Source of the DNA: Ovis canadensis
Taxonomy: Eukaryota > Chordata > Mammalia > Artiodactyla > Bovidae
Reading direction: 5' to 3'
Assembly: GCF_042477335.2 (NCBI RefSeq)
Contig: NC_091246.1
Location: 251,662,501 to 251,726,500, forward strand
Length of the DNA: 64,000 nucleotides
In this document: positions 10,108 to 21,489 of the stretch, one piece after another
How positions within the stretch are numbered: the stretch's first letter is position 1
Layout: each line of letters opens with the position of its first letter
The notes under the pieces: generated by a model
Database searches by the model: none
Seen by the model: the letters and a program-made list of their open reading frames with translations, nothing else
What the model was told of the DNA's origin: nothing
Program-made: the position numbers and the translations under genes

Positions 10108-10234
10108 TTGATCTTTCCTTTTTTTAAACTGTAGCATTCATAGTCTCCTGCTCTGATCTTGACATTTAATCATAGACCACTTTGCATTGTCTGTAACTTT
10201 ACTGTGAACTATGAGTTACTGAGCAGGGATTCTG

Positions 10235-10450
10235 AGACAATTGTCTAGTAGAGGAAAAAGCACAGATTTGGAGATGAACAGATTTGAGTTCGAATTCTGG
10301 TCCCACTGCTTATTGACTGTGTGACTGATATTTTGGGAACCTCAATTTCTTCAGCTATCACACATAAAAGCTATCTTCTGCAGGATTGTTACTCATAGGC
10401 ATGTTGTGAGAATTAAACAAGATAATTATTAAGATGGAAAGCACCCATCT
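10235..10450 (+). repeat. MIR SINE fossil
   Basis: The plus-strand MIR order is clear: 'agcacagatttggagatgaa', 'ttcgaattctggtcccactg', 'gactgtgtgactgatatttt', 'cctcaatttcttcagctat' and 'catgttgtgagaattaaaca'. Confidence 0.75.
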
Positions 10451-10476
10451 CTCCTACACAATGCTTGTTTCTATGT

Positions 10477-10640
10477 TGTTGTTCAGTCGCTAAGTTGTGT
10501 CCAGCTCTTTGTGACCCCATGGACTGCAGCACCCTAGGCTCCTCTCTCCTCCACTATCTCATGGAGTTTGCTCAGAGTCACGCCTATTGAGTCAGTGATG
10601 CTATCTAACCATCTCATACTCTGCCAGCCCCTTCTCCTTT
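10477..10640 (-). mobile_element. BovB/Bov-A 3' fragment, decayed
   Basis: Reversed tail: gttgttcagtcgctaagttg, 'tttgtgaccccatggactgc', 'tggagtttgctcagagtcac' and 'ccatctcatactctgccagc'. It has several deletions. Confidence 0.75.
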
Positions 10641-10837
10641 TGAAGCATGGTTTGAAAGTGTCTTAATACTAGATGGATAAACTTGATATTAGTTGAATGA
10701 GGGTCTGTCATATCCAGTTAAACTATGAGTGTCGAATAAAGGTTTTTTCTTTCACCTAAAATCATAAACTTTTGGAATATATGTCTTGAGATTCTCAGCC
10801 TAATGTTCTGCCCACTACTTGGTGTAATCCACAATGC

Positions 10838-11392
10838 CTTGACATTAAAAGACACTTGCTCCTTGGAAGGAAAGCTATGACAAACCTAAACAGTGCATAG
10901 AAAGGCAGAGACATCTCTTTGCTGACAAGGTACATATAGTCAAAGCTATGGTTTTTCCAGTAGTCATGTATGGATGTGGAAATTGGACCCTAAAGAATGC
11001 TGAGCACTGAAGAATTGATGCTTTCAAGTTGTGGTGCTAAAGAAGACTTTTGAGAGTCCCTTGGGCAGCAAGGAGATCAAATCAGTCAATCTTCAAGGAA
11101 ATTAACCCTGAATATTCATTGGAAGGACTGATGCTGAAGCTGAAACTCCAATAGCTTTGGCTACCTGATGCAAAGAGCCAACTCATTGGAAAAGATCCTG
11201 ATGCTGGGAAAAATTGAAGGCAAAAGGAGAAGAGGGTGGCAGAGGATGGGATGGTTAGATAGTATCTCCCACTCAATGGACATGACTTTGAGCAAACTCC
11301 AGGGAATAGTGGAGGAGAGAGGAGCCTGGCGTGCTGCAGTCCATGGGGTCTCAAAGAGTTGGACAAGACAGCCACTGAACAATAACAACAGT
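10838..11392 (+). mobile_element. BovB LINE 3' fragment
   Basis: Plus-strand BovB from the end of the RT region (ttaaaagacacttgctcctt) to the ctgaacaataacaaca tail. It corresponds to about 4540-5085 of the copy at 3 kb. Stops and small indels are common, for example 'gagcactgaagaattg', so no frame survives. Confidence 0.88.
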
Positions 11393-11754
11393 GAGTATTT
11401 CTTTAAAGCCTATTGAGCTCAACACACTGTCCCTTCAAGGAAACAGGAGACAAGGCAAGGTTCTCAAGAAGTTTCAGTCTGTCTGGAAATGAGGGGTATC
11501 TATTTCTTATCTGCGTTGCCTCTGTCCCAACAACTCAACTTCTGATAACTGGAGTTCTCTAGGATATGGTCCAGGGCATCTTCTCACTTCATGTTCTTCT
11601 TGGGTGAATTCATTCACCTCCGGAGCTAACCCACTAACATGCCTGAGACTTACAAATTTATACCTAGAGTCTAGACTTTTCTTTTAAACTTCAAACCCAT
11701 AGATCCAATTGTCTACATAATTGATGCACTTACTCCTTCACTACTTTAAGTGAA

Positions 11755-12525
11755 ACTGATCTGAAACTGGCCTCCTTTTCCTCCAGACCCGCCATCCTTC
11801 CAGTGTTCCCCATCTTCATTGAGTATCAGAAGCCAGAGACCCAGGAATCATCCTTGTGGTCTCCTGTCTCTCATGGCTCCCTGCCCACATCCAATAAAGC
11901 ACTAAATTATACAGCTTCTGTTAACACCTTCAAAATATAATTGGAATCCATCCAATTCTGTCTCCACTGACTAACACCAAAGCTCAAGCCACCATCATCT
12001 GCCCTCTGGAACACTGTAGCAGCTGTCTCTCAGCTGCTTCCTCTAATCCGTTTTCCACGTGACAACAAGAGTGATCTTTTTAAGTACAGAGCTGCTCAGG
12101 TCATTTCTCTGCCTAAAATCCCCCAACACATTTGCAGAAAGATTGAGGTTTCGAGTCATTCCCCAGCCCTCTGACAGTTCACAGACTTTGCTCTACTGAT
12201 TCCGTAACCCCAGCTCCTACAGCTCTCCACCTGGCTTCCTTCTTCCAGCCACACCAATCTCTTTGTGCATTGATGGTCACTTTTTTAGGGAAGCCTCCCC
12301 TGCCCCCAGTATCTGGATGAGGTCCTCTTATTATGCCTCCTTATAAAGCCCTGACTTTTAAAAATTCTACTTAATTGTAATTATATAGTGCTAATTTGCA
12401 GGAGTATTTGTTTATTGATTCACCCATTAGTCTGCAAGCTTCTTGAGGACAGACGCCACATCTCCTCAGCACCTGACACTCTGCCTAGCATACACAGATG
12501 CCCACTGAATAATGTTTGAGAGAAT
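11755..12525 (+). repeat. L2 LINE fossil, long 3' segment
   Basis: A long ordered L2 match: 'cttcaaaatataattggaat', 'agctcaagccaccatcatct', 'agagtgatctttttaagtac', 'atttctctgcctaaaatccc', then the 3' end 'cttgaggacagacgccacat'. It is non-coding. Confidence 0.65.
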
Positions 12526-12779
12526 GCAAGCAGTGAGATAGCTTGTGTCAAGTACCAGAGAAATCTTAAGACAATGAGTGTTATGAAAATTCAGAAGAAA
12601 AAATAAAAGAAAAAGATCACTGGAACCTGGGGTGGATGAGACTTATTTCTTAAAGAAAAACAAAGATCCTTTTCCATGAGCTCTGAATATTCAGGGGACA
12701 AGTTTTATCCCTGTTTGACAGAAATGGAATATCATATGAGGTAGCAAATAAAGGTGGAGAAGTAAATTGAGGCCGCCCT

Positions 12780-12900
12780 GTAGATGGCTGTGGTGCCAGG
12801 TTAAGGAATTTAAAGTTTATTCTATAGACAATAGGAAGCCATTGATAGTTTTTAAGCATGAGTGGTAACATTTGCACATCTGTGGCATGAGAAATGTATC
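12780..12900 (-). repeat. L2 LINE fossil (reversed)
   Basis: The plus strand reads 'ttattctatagacaatagga', 'agccattgatagtttttaag' and 'catgagtggtaaca', the reverse complement of an L2 body segment. Confidence 0.5.
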
Positions 12901-13417
12901 TTTGGGCACTTTTAGTTGCCAGCAAGAGAAACCCATTCCAAATAGGCAGAGCTTGAAACTACAGCTCAGATGACGGAACTTGTTTCTTCCTGAGTCTCTC
13001 TGCTCTGCGCCCTCTGGGTAGGCGCCTTGCTCTGCCCCGTGGTGATAGGGTGGCTGCAGTAGCTCCAGGATCATGTCTTTCAAGGCTGAAGTCTAGGAAA
13101 AAGAGTATCAGCTTTCCTAGCTTCCCTGTGGCTCTAATAGTGATTCTGGGGTTGTGGCTATGTGGCTCAGGTAGACTGGTTCATTTCCTGTGCACCTCTC
13201 AGGAAAAATATTTATTAGTCAAGGAATGCAGTGTGCCCAGTGGCTTAGTCCTAGCTCAAATTCACAGCCCCCTTTTCCCAGCTTTGGGTGAAATCAACAA
13301 AATTTTCCATCCCAAAATTGAAATTTTTGGCACGCAAATTATTTTGAGCTAGAAACAATCAAGCCCCAAAAAACTCAGGAAGAAACTTTGACTTCCCCCC
13401 TCACTGCCTAAAGAAGG
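12901..13417. other. No gene recognised
   Basis: Single-copy-looking DNA. A 100-codon open frame at 13050-13352 has no recognisable feature. Nothing further can be supported. Confidence 0.4.
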
Positions 13418-13419
13418 TA

Positions 13420-13500
13420 TTGGGTTGGTTGAAAAGTCCGTTCGTGTTTTTCCAGACGATGGTATGGAAAAACATGAATGGATTTTTTTGGCCAACCCAG
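13420..13500. mobile_element. Mariner-type MITE with TA target duplication
   Basis: An 81-bp near-palindrome. The left end is TTGGGTTGGTTGAAAAGTCC and the right end is the imperfect inverse (ttttttggccaacccag). TA dinucleotides lie at 13418-13419 and 13501-13502. This is the signature of Tc1/mariner insertion, and the sequence resembles the bovine mariner family. There is no transposase gene; such elements are mobilised in trans. A short loop around tccagacgatggta separates the arms. Confidence 0.82.
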
Positions 13501-13794
13501 TAGGTAGCTGACCTGTTCCAGAAAGGGAACATCACCGTGGATGACTATAGTATGAAGTAGGTGTGGAGGCAGGGAGGAACCCAGCAAAGCCTGTCATAAT
13601 TCCTCTCTTGTGTCCCGTTGTCTCTGCACGGCCCAGCAAACATTTATTTACCAAACGTGCTTTTCCACTCCATGTCCATTTCTTTCCCTTTGAGGTCTCA
13701 ACCTACTACCTCCAACACCCTCTTTTCTCTTTAGCAGAAGAAGACATTTGAGATGAGGGTTTCAGCCACTTTGGTTAGTTACTCAGTCTCTCCC

Positions 13795-13908
13795 ATGAGC
13801 GCTAAGTCACTTCAGTTGTGTTGGACTCTTTGGGACCCTATGGACTGCAGCCTGCCAGGCTCCTCTGTCCATGGGATTCTCCAGGCAAGGATACTGGAAT
13901 GGGATCTT
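13795..13908 (-). mobile_element. Bov SINE fragment, truncated
   Basis: Antisense tail half: gctaagtcacttcagttgtg, 'atggactgcagcctgccagg' and 'tctccaggcaaggatactgg'. It stops at the middle of the element; no tRNA-like head follows. Confidence 0.8.
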
Positions 13909-14397
13909 CCTGGTCTCTCCCATGTATACACATTATTAAACTTTTGTTTGATATTCTCCCATTAATCTGTCTCATGTTAGTTTAATTCTCAGACCAGCCA
14001 AAAGAACCTAGAAGGGGAGAGGGAAATTTCCTCCCTAACACCATATTGAATGAGAGTCAGGGAGGAGCAAATTTCCAAATGAAAACAGGATTGTTGCTGG
14101 AAGCAGAGTAGTTGAAGGCTGGGCCCCAAGTCAATCGATGTCCGCAACAGGAGGGAAGGTCAGCCTGGCCATGCAGAGAATAGAGTGGGGCTGAAAGAGG
14201 CCGCTGCTGGGGCTTGCTCCTCCTTCCGTCTCCTGCAGTGGCCTGAGAGCATTGAACTTGGCCGTCCGGTTCTTTGCAACCGTCACTGAACCTCTTACAA
14301 TGCTCTGGTTGCCAAAGATCTCCATAGAGCAACTGAATTGTCTCCGTAGGAATAAATCAGAAGGGGAAGAAGGATTTATGGTGGATAAAAGGTGTCT
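13909..14397. other. No gene recognised
   Basis: Single-copy DNA with short overlapping open frames on both strands. No domain or repeat recognised. Confidence 0.4.
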
Positions 14398-14523
14398 TGG
14401 AGAAGGAAATGGCAACCCACTCCAGTATTCTTGCTTGGGGAATCCCATGGATAGAGGAGCCTGGCAAGCTACAGTCCGTGGGGTCGCAAGAGTCAGACGT
14501 AACTTAGCAACTAAACCAGCATC
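14398..14523 (+). mobile_element. Bov-tA SINE 3' half
   Basis: Plus strand: ggagaaggaaatggcaaccc, 'attcttgcttggggaatccc' and 'tcgcaagagtcagacgtaac', ending near aactaaaccagcatc. The tRNA-like head is missing. Confidence 0.82.
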
Positions 14524-15474
14524 AAAAGGTGCCTAGGAGGCCATACATTTATCTCATTGTCTATAAATTGGTTGCATTCTACCATTTAAGAAGCCCCTTC
14601 TTGTTTCACTTTCGTAGCTGTTGCAGCAGTGTGTTTGGGAGGGAAGGTAACTAACTTGGCAGGATTGCTAATCTAGCCTGGCGTATGGTGATTTAATTCT
14701 TCCTGGTTTGTTGTCATGAAAAAATGGATTTAAAAAAAGACTGGATTCTTTTTTGGCTTTCTCCTGGTTTTTATTTATTGCACAAGTAATATCACAACAA
14801 CAATAAAGGAAGGAAAAAAGAGGAAAATAGTAGGCTACTGTAAATGTCTGTTTAAAGAGACAGACTGCCCTTGGTAGATGCATAAATATTGTCTTCAGTT
14901 TATCCTATATCCTCTAAATGTTGGCTTGTCAAAAAAAAAAAAAAAAGCAAGCCTCATTCTGTTATAGCCCTACAGGCATATTAGTACAAAGTACAGCAGA
15001 GCTCTGTTGAATTTTTAAATGAGTGTTGGCTAGATAAGAAAAGCTGCAGTCTGTATTCATTCAAGTTAAGATGGAAGGGCTTGAGGAAAGTGGGAATAAA
15101 GAAAGGAATCTGTATGGTTATTTGCCTTTTGCCTGTGGTCATTTCTTCTACTGTGTGGTCTCCTCGTTTCTGAAGGGCATGCAGCTTCAAAACCATTCTG
15201 TCTTCTTGCATAATCTCTTGAAACCTGGCTGGGTCATTGAATTTTCAACTTTCTGAAAACTCCATAGAAACAACAGAACTTTGAATATGTATTTGAGAAC
15301 GAGGCTGATGAATGGTTTTTGTTGTGACCTTGGCTGAGAGGGGTGATGGCTGATGTGATATTGTGATTTATAGTGAGAAATATATATTTGGTTTTTCTGG
15401 CACAGAGCTCCTAAAGCTCTTGGAGTTTCCTAAGTGATGAGAACCTTAGAGGTGTCTTTTGTTATGAAGTGACT
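14524..15474. other. Single-copy stretch, no gene seen
   Basis: A poly-A run lies near 14931-14946. Otherwise the sequence is AT-leaning without a recognised gene or repeat. Confidence 0.4.
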
Positions 15475-16600
15475 TTTGCACCCCACCTGAGGTTGCGGGC
15501 TGATTCCAACAAGACCCAAATTATATGATTAGAGAGTTGGAATATGCGGTCCTATCCACTGCCTTCCAGGAGCGGAGAGGGGCTGAAAGATGAATCAGTT
15601 ACCAATGGCCAATGATTTAATCAATCATCACACAATGAAGCCTCCATTAAAAACCCCGGAGGACAGAGTTTGGAAAGCTGAATACTTGCAATGCGGAGAG
15701 AGTGGCTTGCTCTGGAGAGGCCGTGGGAGCTCTAACTCTTGCCCCATACTTTGCCCTGGGCATCTCTTCGATCCAGCTGTTCCTGAGTTCTGTTCTTTGA
15801 TAATAAACTAGTGACCTAATAAGTAGGAGGTTTCTCTGTTCTGTGAGTCACTCTAGAAATTTAATTGAAATCCAAGGAAGAGGTCATTGGAACTGCCAAT
15901 CTGTAGCCAGTTGGTCAGAAGCACAAGTAACAGCCTGTTAGGGGAAACACTGACTGAAACTGCTGTCCTGGCCAGGCAAGATAATAGCCGGCTGCGTGAG
16001 TTATCTTAAAAACAGGAGATTCAGGCAAGGAATGCGAAACGAGCAGACTACGACCAGTCAGAAGAATCCGGGGAAGATCAAAAGGAGAGGGGAGACTCCG
16101 GCCCATACGTCCTGCCGCCCTCCCAGAGTCCTCCCCACTGGAATCCATCTGGACCGAGTGATGCTCGGGCCACCAGGAAAGACCCTGAGCCGGCATGATT
16201 GGCCAGGGACAGCTCAAAACTGACTCCATCACCGTGAAACCACGTGGCAGAGCAGCCCTCCTGGGTCCCTTACCTTGCTGATCTTCGCCCAGGGGCCCTT
16301 TCCAAAGAAAATCCCTTGCTTTGTCAGCACGTGGGTCTCCACATACAATTCGTTTGAGTATTAGACAGTAGCCCACTCTCAGGCCCCTTCCTGCAGCGAA
16401 CGTAAGCTTGCAACTGGCAACTGAAGGTAGGGGTGGGGGTGGCAGTCTTCAACCTATGAAATCTGATTCTTTTTCTGGGTAGTATCAGAGTTGAGCTGAA
16501 TTCTCCAACACCCTGCCGATATCTGTGAATTGCTTGTTGGTATGGGGAACCCTCTCCCCACATTGGCAACGATCTCAGAACACCAATAAAGCTAGTGTGG
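15475..16600 (+). repeat. Ancient LTR-like fossil interrupted by a younger LTR
   Basis: The left part (15475-15935) carries 'aatgaagcctccattaaaaa', a poly-A-signal-like gataataaactagtgacc near 15800 and 'ccagttggtcagaagcacaa'. The right part (16396-16600) resumes with 'cttgcaactggcaactgaag' and 'gaattgcttgttggtatggg'. The two halves are in the order expected for one old LTR. Family not named. Confidence 0.5.
15936..16395 (+). mobile_element. Endogenous retroviral LTR 1 (solo, ruminant type)
   Basis: It begins TGTTAGGGG and ends CCCCTTCCTGCA, the TG...CA termini of an LTR. It matches the inverted copy at 17338-17817 along its length, for example 'gagactccggcccatac'. Where the other copy has an AATAAA polyadenylation signal, this one reads aagaaaatcccttgc, so the signal is damaged. 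No gag, pol or env sequence is adjacent. Clear flanking duplications were not found. Confidence 0.65.
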
Positions 16601-17337
16601 GACTACCTTGTGATAAGATTGTCATCTGATGGACTGACCTACTTTTGATACAGGATTTTCTCCTCCAGTACCTCTAAGTTTGTTTTTTATTTTTATTTTT
16701 TTTTAACAATTCACGACCCATCTGTTAATTTCATGCGATGGAGACCATTGAGTGCTACTGTTTCCAGATCATAATTGAAAAGGCATAGCTTTTCCAAACG
16801 TGTCTGAAAGACTAGAATTTGCTAAACCTCTGGACATCAGTAATATCTGGCAGATACGTAGGTGGTAAATTGAATAAATAGGATCTATTGTGTGTTGGAA
16901 ACTGGTTTCTGTAAATAGGAAATAAATATAATGTTATCCACAGTGAGTCAGATCTGAAGTAATGGTGTTCAAAACTGTTGACTCCTACTCAGGTATTTTA
17001 AGGACTAAGTCAGCCATTCTTCACCCTTTTCAAAATGCCTGGTGCTGAAATACGACAAGGCGGCAACCCCAAGGCATTATCTGTCCCCTCTGGGTTCATT
17101 CGCACAGCACACACACAAGCCAGTACAATCGACATTTATCAGCTCTTGCCTGTCAAAAATTAACAGGGCCATTTCCTAAACGCTCCTGCGGAGGTGTCGC
17201 TTTCCTGTCTCTCTGACACGCAGCCTCCAGGCATCCAGCTCTCTCTCCTCTCCTGCCCCAGGAAGCTGTTCCCGCCTTCCCTTGAGAGATAGCAGAGGGA
17301 AGCACTGTGCCCACTGTTCCTGTCCTTGCCCTGCTAT
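16601..17337. other. Spacer between inverted LTRs, no gene seen
   Basis: AT-rich first half with a T-run near 16690-16705, then single-copy DNA. No retroviral coding remnant is visible, so this is not the interior of a provirus. Confidence 0.4.
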
Positions 17338-17817
17338 TGCAGGAAGGGGCACCCCTTCCAGGGCCCATGAGTGGGCTGTTGTCTAACACTCAGAACTGAA
17401 TTGTGTGAGGAGACACGTGTGCTGATAAAGCAAGAGACTTTATTGGGAAGGGGCGGCTGGGCGGAGAGCAGCAGGGCGGGAACCCAGGAGGACTGCTCGG
17501 CCACGTGGCTCGCAGTCGTGGGTTTTCCGGTAGGGTTGGTTTCCGGTCATCTCTGGCCAAGCACCCTGACTCAGGGTCCTTCCTGGTGGCGTGGGCAACA
17601 CTCTGCCAAGATGGATTCCAGTGAGAAGGATTCTGGGAAGTTGGCAGGATGTATGGGCCGGAGTCTCCTCTCTCCTTTTGAGCTTTCCCAAATTCTTCTG
17701 GTTGGTGGTAGCTTGTTAGTTTCGTGCTCCTTACCGGGACCTCATGTTTAAGGTAACTCATGTATGTGGTTACTGCGGTGCCTGGCCAGGCGGTTTCAGT
17801 CAGTGGTTCCCCTAACA
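17338..17817 (-). mobile_element. Endogenous retroviral LTR 2 (solo, inverted relative to LTR 1)
   Basis: Read on the minus strand it starts TGTTAGGGG (plus-strand end ccctaaca at 17817) and ends CCCCTTCCTGCA near 17338, about 480 bp. An AATAAA signal is present (minus strand ccttcccaataaagtctctt, about 17445-17426). An open frame of 142 codons at 17390-17818 (minus) is an LTR artefact, not a viral gene. Some gaps separate it from LTR 1. Confidence 0.7.
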
Positions 17818-18704
17818 CTCCACACTCATTTCTACAGCCTGTCCACTTCAGTTGGGCGCCTCCTCCAATGAACTATGTTCTTCCTTCATTTCAGAGCTCA
17901 CTTTTCAAGAAAAACTGAAAAATCATCACTGTCACATGCACGTTTTAGGCCACACTTTTTAAATGATGGTTTTTAAAAACATACGTATTTAACCTCATAA
18001 ATAACGATGCGATCAGTTATGCAGCACAAGCACCTGGTGTTTGGGACCAGCAGTTGGAACCTTACTTTTCCTTTAAGTCAGGGCAGCTCTCTACGTTTGC
18101 GGATGCCCTGGCGGGTGTGGACCGCTGTGAATCGACCGCTCCCAACTCCCTCTCCTAATCACATTGTGTTTCCGTTTGTCCGTGCCCTTCAGGGACGTAG
18201 GGCTCTATCTGCAGCTCTCTCCTGGCCTCTGCTGTGCCTCTCAGCCTCTTCCAGCCTCCCAGCACTGCACACAGCCCTTTGCTAGTCGGTCCCTATTCTG
18301 GGCTGGAGGTGGGTAATTCTTCCCCACAATGTGCTCTTTGTCAGCCCCAGCCTCCAAAGTGAAAACGTGGCTGGCAGGAGCAGATGAGCTGCTGCACACC
18401 CGCCCATGCTCATCCTCATTAGCTGTCTTTCTTCAAGGCAAGCACCAAGGGAGTGCAAGTTCCGGTCTTCTCACAAATGCTGAAAGCCGGATGTTGCCTG
18501 ACATAACTCCCTGTAAGCGGCAGCTGGTTCCTCCCTCTTTCCTCCTGTGCATCTCTTGAACCCACTTTGGGAAAAGAACATTACTTTGGTGCCTTGGCCA
18601 GGAATATTCTTCATCTGCTGAGGCACAGCCATTTATCAAATGTCTGTTATGCAGAAGGTCACCCTCTTTACCGAATCTTTCAATCCTCATGTCAACTCTG
18701 GGAG
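17818..18704. other. Single-copy stretch, no gene seen
   Basis: Overlapping short frames on both strands near 18000-18700 show no domain. No young repeat recognised. Confidence 0.4.
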
Positions 18705-18935
18705 GCAGCAATGGAGTCAGAAAGACCCAGGTTGGAATGCTGGTGCTGCTGTTCTCCAGCTGTGTGACCTGAAGTAACTCAAATAATGTCTGTAAGTTTT
18801 ACTTCCCCTTTTATAGGATAAAGACAAGAATCCCCCCTTCTATAGGGTTGCTGTGAGATTTAAGTAGGACTTTTAATGTAAAGCCCTTAACACAATGCAT
18901 GTAGCAAGTGCTTAATAAATGCTAGCTAGTATCAT
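18705..18935 (+). repeat. MIR SINE fossil, near complete
   Basis: Plus-strand MIR in order: 'cccaggttggaatgctggtg', 'ctccagctgtgtgacctgaa', 'ggttgctgtgagatttaagt' and 'gtgcttaataaatgctagc'. Confidence 0.82.
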
Positions 18936-19724
18936 GGAGAAGTTGAACTTGGCCAGGTACTTACCCCAGGATGGAACTGAACTGTGAATTCAAATTATTT
19001 GAATCTATTTCCCTTTCTTCTTTTCCTCCTTTATTAGAAAGAAGGCTGTGTTCATGCCAGAGCACTACGAAAAAATATTGGAGCTCCTGGTTACTTTGGC
19101 AGTGTGCTATGCAATTAAACTCCAAGGCTAATAATAAAAAATTATAATATGGTAGCTTACATCCATTGCATACCCAGTATATGGTAGAAGCATGAGAGGC
19201 ACTTGGCACGCCTTCTGTAGTCCTTTTAACCATGTTCTCCAAAGTTTAGCCATTTGTGTTCCATCTTCACAACTTTACTGTGTACCACCTATACAATTAT
19301 ATTACTTAATTTTCTTTAAAATTGACTCACATTATTACTTAAATGTGTTTCAAAAGAACAGTTGTCACTACTATAAATAGCAGGGTCACTTACCATGAAT
19401 AGACGATGATCAGGAAGACAGACCTAATTAAAATAAAGCTGTGTTGGCCAGTTCCAGCTGGGTAATCCTCTGGACCTGAAGCCCCTTCTTGCTAGAAGGG
19501 AGATTGGCAAGTGTTAAGAGGCCTTGGACACATACTAGGTCCGGACAGGTGTTTCTTCTGGCTGTAACTAGAATTACTGAAAAAGAACTGGGAGCAAACA
19601 GAATAACAGAACACCTTGTGATCCCCTGTCCCTTAATGCTCTCTCAGCATACCACCTAAGATGCTCAGCGTCCCCGTTTCCTGCTGAGGGAAACACTGTC
19701 TTGTGACAATCTCTCAGGGAACTG
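18936..19724. other. AT-rich single-copy stretch, no gene seen
   Basis: Short open frames only. No recognisable RNA gene or young repeat. Confidence 0.4.
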
Positions 19725-19830
19725 TCATCACCCCATTTTACAGGTGACGACCAAGGCTCAGAGTGCTCGCATCATTTACTCAAAGTGGGAAAAAACTGGG
19801 TTAGAACCCAGGCCTTTTTCGAGAAAACAC
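19725..19830 (-). repeat. Probable MIR fragment
   Basis: The plus strand reads 'accccattttacaggtgacg', 'accaaggctcagagtgctcg' and 'gggttagaacccaggcc', a reversed MIR core. Confidence 0.5.
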
Positions 19831-20585
19831 AAGAGGAACGCAACAGGCTTGATAACCCAGCACACCCAGGAGCAGCAGAGGGCTTGCTTGAGTTTTCTGT
19901 TGCAGGTTCCTGGCTGTCCAGCTCATGGACTTGCTGAGCTTCTCAGCAATCTGGGAAACCCTGATTCTCTTGGGGAGGAGGGTGGCCCAGGCTTCGGGAG
20001 CTGGGCCAGATGCCATCCTGGCGGTTGACATGTCTCTACCCGCTGCAGCCTCCCCAAGTGACCTTGAGCTGTGGCAGCATGTGCAGCTGCCTCCCTGCAG
20101 GAAGCACTCCTGGCTGGCCTGCTGGGGAAGGTGGGGGTGGTAGGAAGGCATCAGGACCCACGGCTGTCCTAGGCAGCTGAAGCCATTGACCAGAGTGGCA
20201 TTCTGCCCTCTCACGAAGCATCTCCGCACACCGGAGTGGAGGAAGAGGAGGAGCCTGAGTTAAAGCCCAATTATTCCTCCAAGTTACTTAGCTCAGTAAA
20301 TTGGGGGAAACACTTCATTTTTTGTCCCTCAGTCTTCTAACTCGAGAAATAAGGATGAGGCCAATACTCCTTTGTAGGGTCGTCGCTAAGAAGGAATGAG
20401 CAGAAGCTTGCGCAGCTCGTGGCTGCTCACTAAATGATGGTTTTCTCCTTCCCCTCTTCCTCCCTGATGTGGTGCCTGTATGCTACCTTAACTGCTTCCT
20501 CTCCCAGCCCCATCTTCCTCAAACTGAGAACATGGATTGAGACCAGGGTGTGTGTGGGCTTGATGGTGGGAATATATAATCCCTC
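19831..20585. other. No gene recognised
   Basis: GC-richer single-copy DNA (19900-20230) with overlapping frames on both strands and no conserved protein feature. Confidence 0.4.
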
Positions 20586-20589
20586 ATGT

Positions 20590-21488
20590 ATTGCTGTTGT
20601 TCAGTCGCTAAGTCGTGCCCAGCTCTTTGAGAACCCATGGACTGCAGCACTTCCTTATGCTTCACTGTCTCCTGAAGCTTGCTCAAAGTCATTTCCATTG
20701 AGAAGGCAATGCCATTCAACCATCTCATCCTCTGCCGCCTCCTTCTCCTCCTGCTCTCAGTCTTTCCCAGCATCAGAGTCTTTTCCAGTGAATCAGATCT
20801 TCACATCAGGTGGCCAAATCATTGGAGCTTCAGCTTCAGCATCAGTCTTTCCAATGAATATTCAGGGTTGATCAAACCAATATTGATTGGTTTGATCTCC
20901 TTGCTGTCCAAGGGACCTCTCAAGAGTCTTCTCCAGCACTGCAGTTCAAAAGTAACAATTTTTCATTGCTCAGCCTTCTTTATGGTCGGAGTCTCACATC
21001 CATACAAGACTACTGGAAAAACCATAGTTTTGACTATATAGACCTTTGTTGGTAAAGTGATGTCTCTGCTTTTTAATACATTGTCTAGGTTTGTCACAGC
21101 TGTTCTTCCAAGGAGCAAGCATCTTTTAATTTCTTGGCTGCAGTCTTGGTCCACAGTGATTTTTGAGCCCAAGAAAGGAAAATCTGTCATTGTTTCCGCT
21201 TTTTCTTCATCTATTTGCCGTGAAGAGATGGGACCAGATGCCATGATATTAGTTTTTTGAATGTTGAATTTTAAACCAGTTTTTTCACTCTCCTTTTTCA
21301 CTTTCATCAAAAGGCTCTTTAGCTCCTCTTCACTTTCTGCCATCAGAGTGGTATCATCTGCATATATGAGGTTGTTGATATTTCTCCCGGCAACCTTGAT
21401 TCCAGCCTGTGATTCATCCAGCCCAGCATTTCATATGATGTACTCTGCATCTAAGGTAAATAAGCAGGGTGACAATATAGAGCCTTGA
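20590..21488 (-). mobile_element. BovB LINE fragment, RT C-terminal region to tail
   Basis: Minus-strand BovB. The tail lies at 20590 (gctgttgttcagtcgctaag) and the truncated 5' end at 21488, just upstream of the YADD region (the plus strand has 'agtggtatcatctgcatat' at 21346-21364). A fragment of frame survives at 20963-21343, with MAESEEELKSLLMKVKKE and then SKITV. It lacks RT motifs A and B and is dead. An LTR fragment abuts its 5' end. Confidence 0.9.
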
Positions 21489-21489
21489 C

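Noticed and set aside
16601..17337. Possible interior of a provirus between the two LTRs
   Set aside because: The LTRs are inverted rather than direct and no retroviral coding remnant is seen between them.
17390..17818. 142-codon frame, possible retroviral gene
   Set aside because: It coincides with the LTR itself. No gag, pol or env motif is present.
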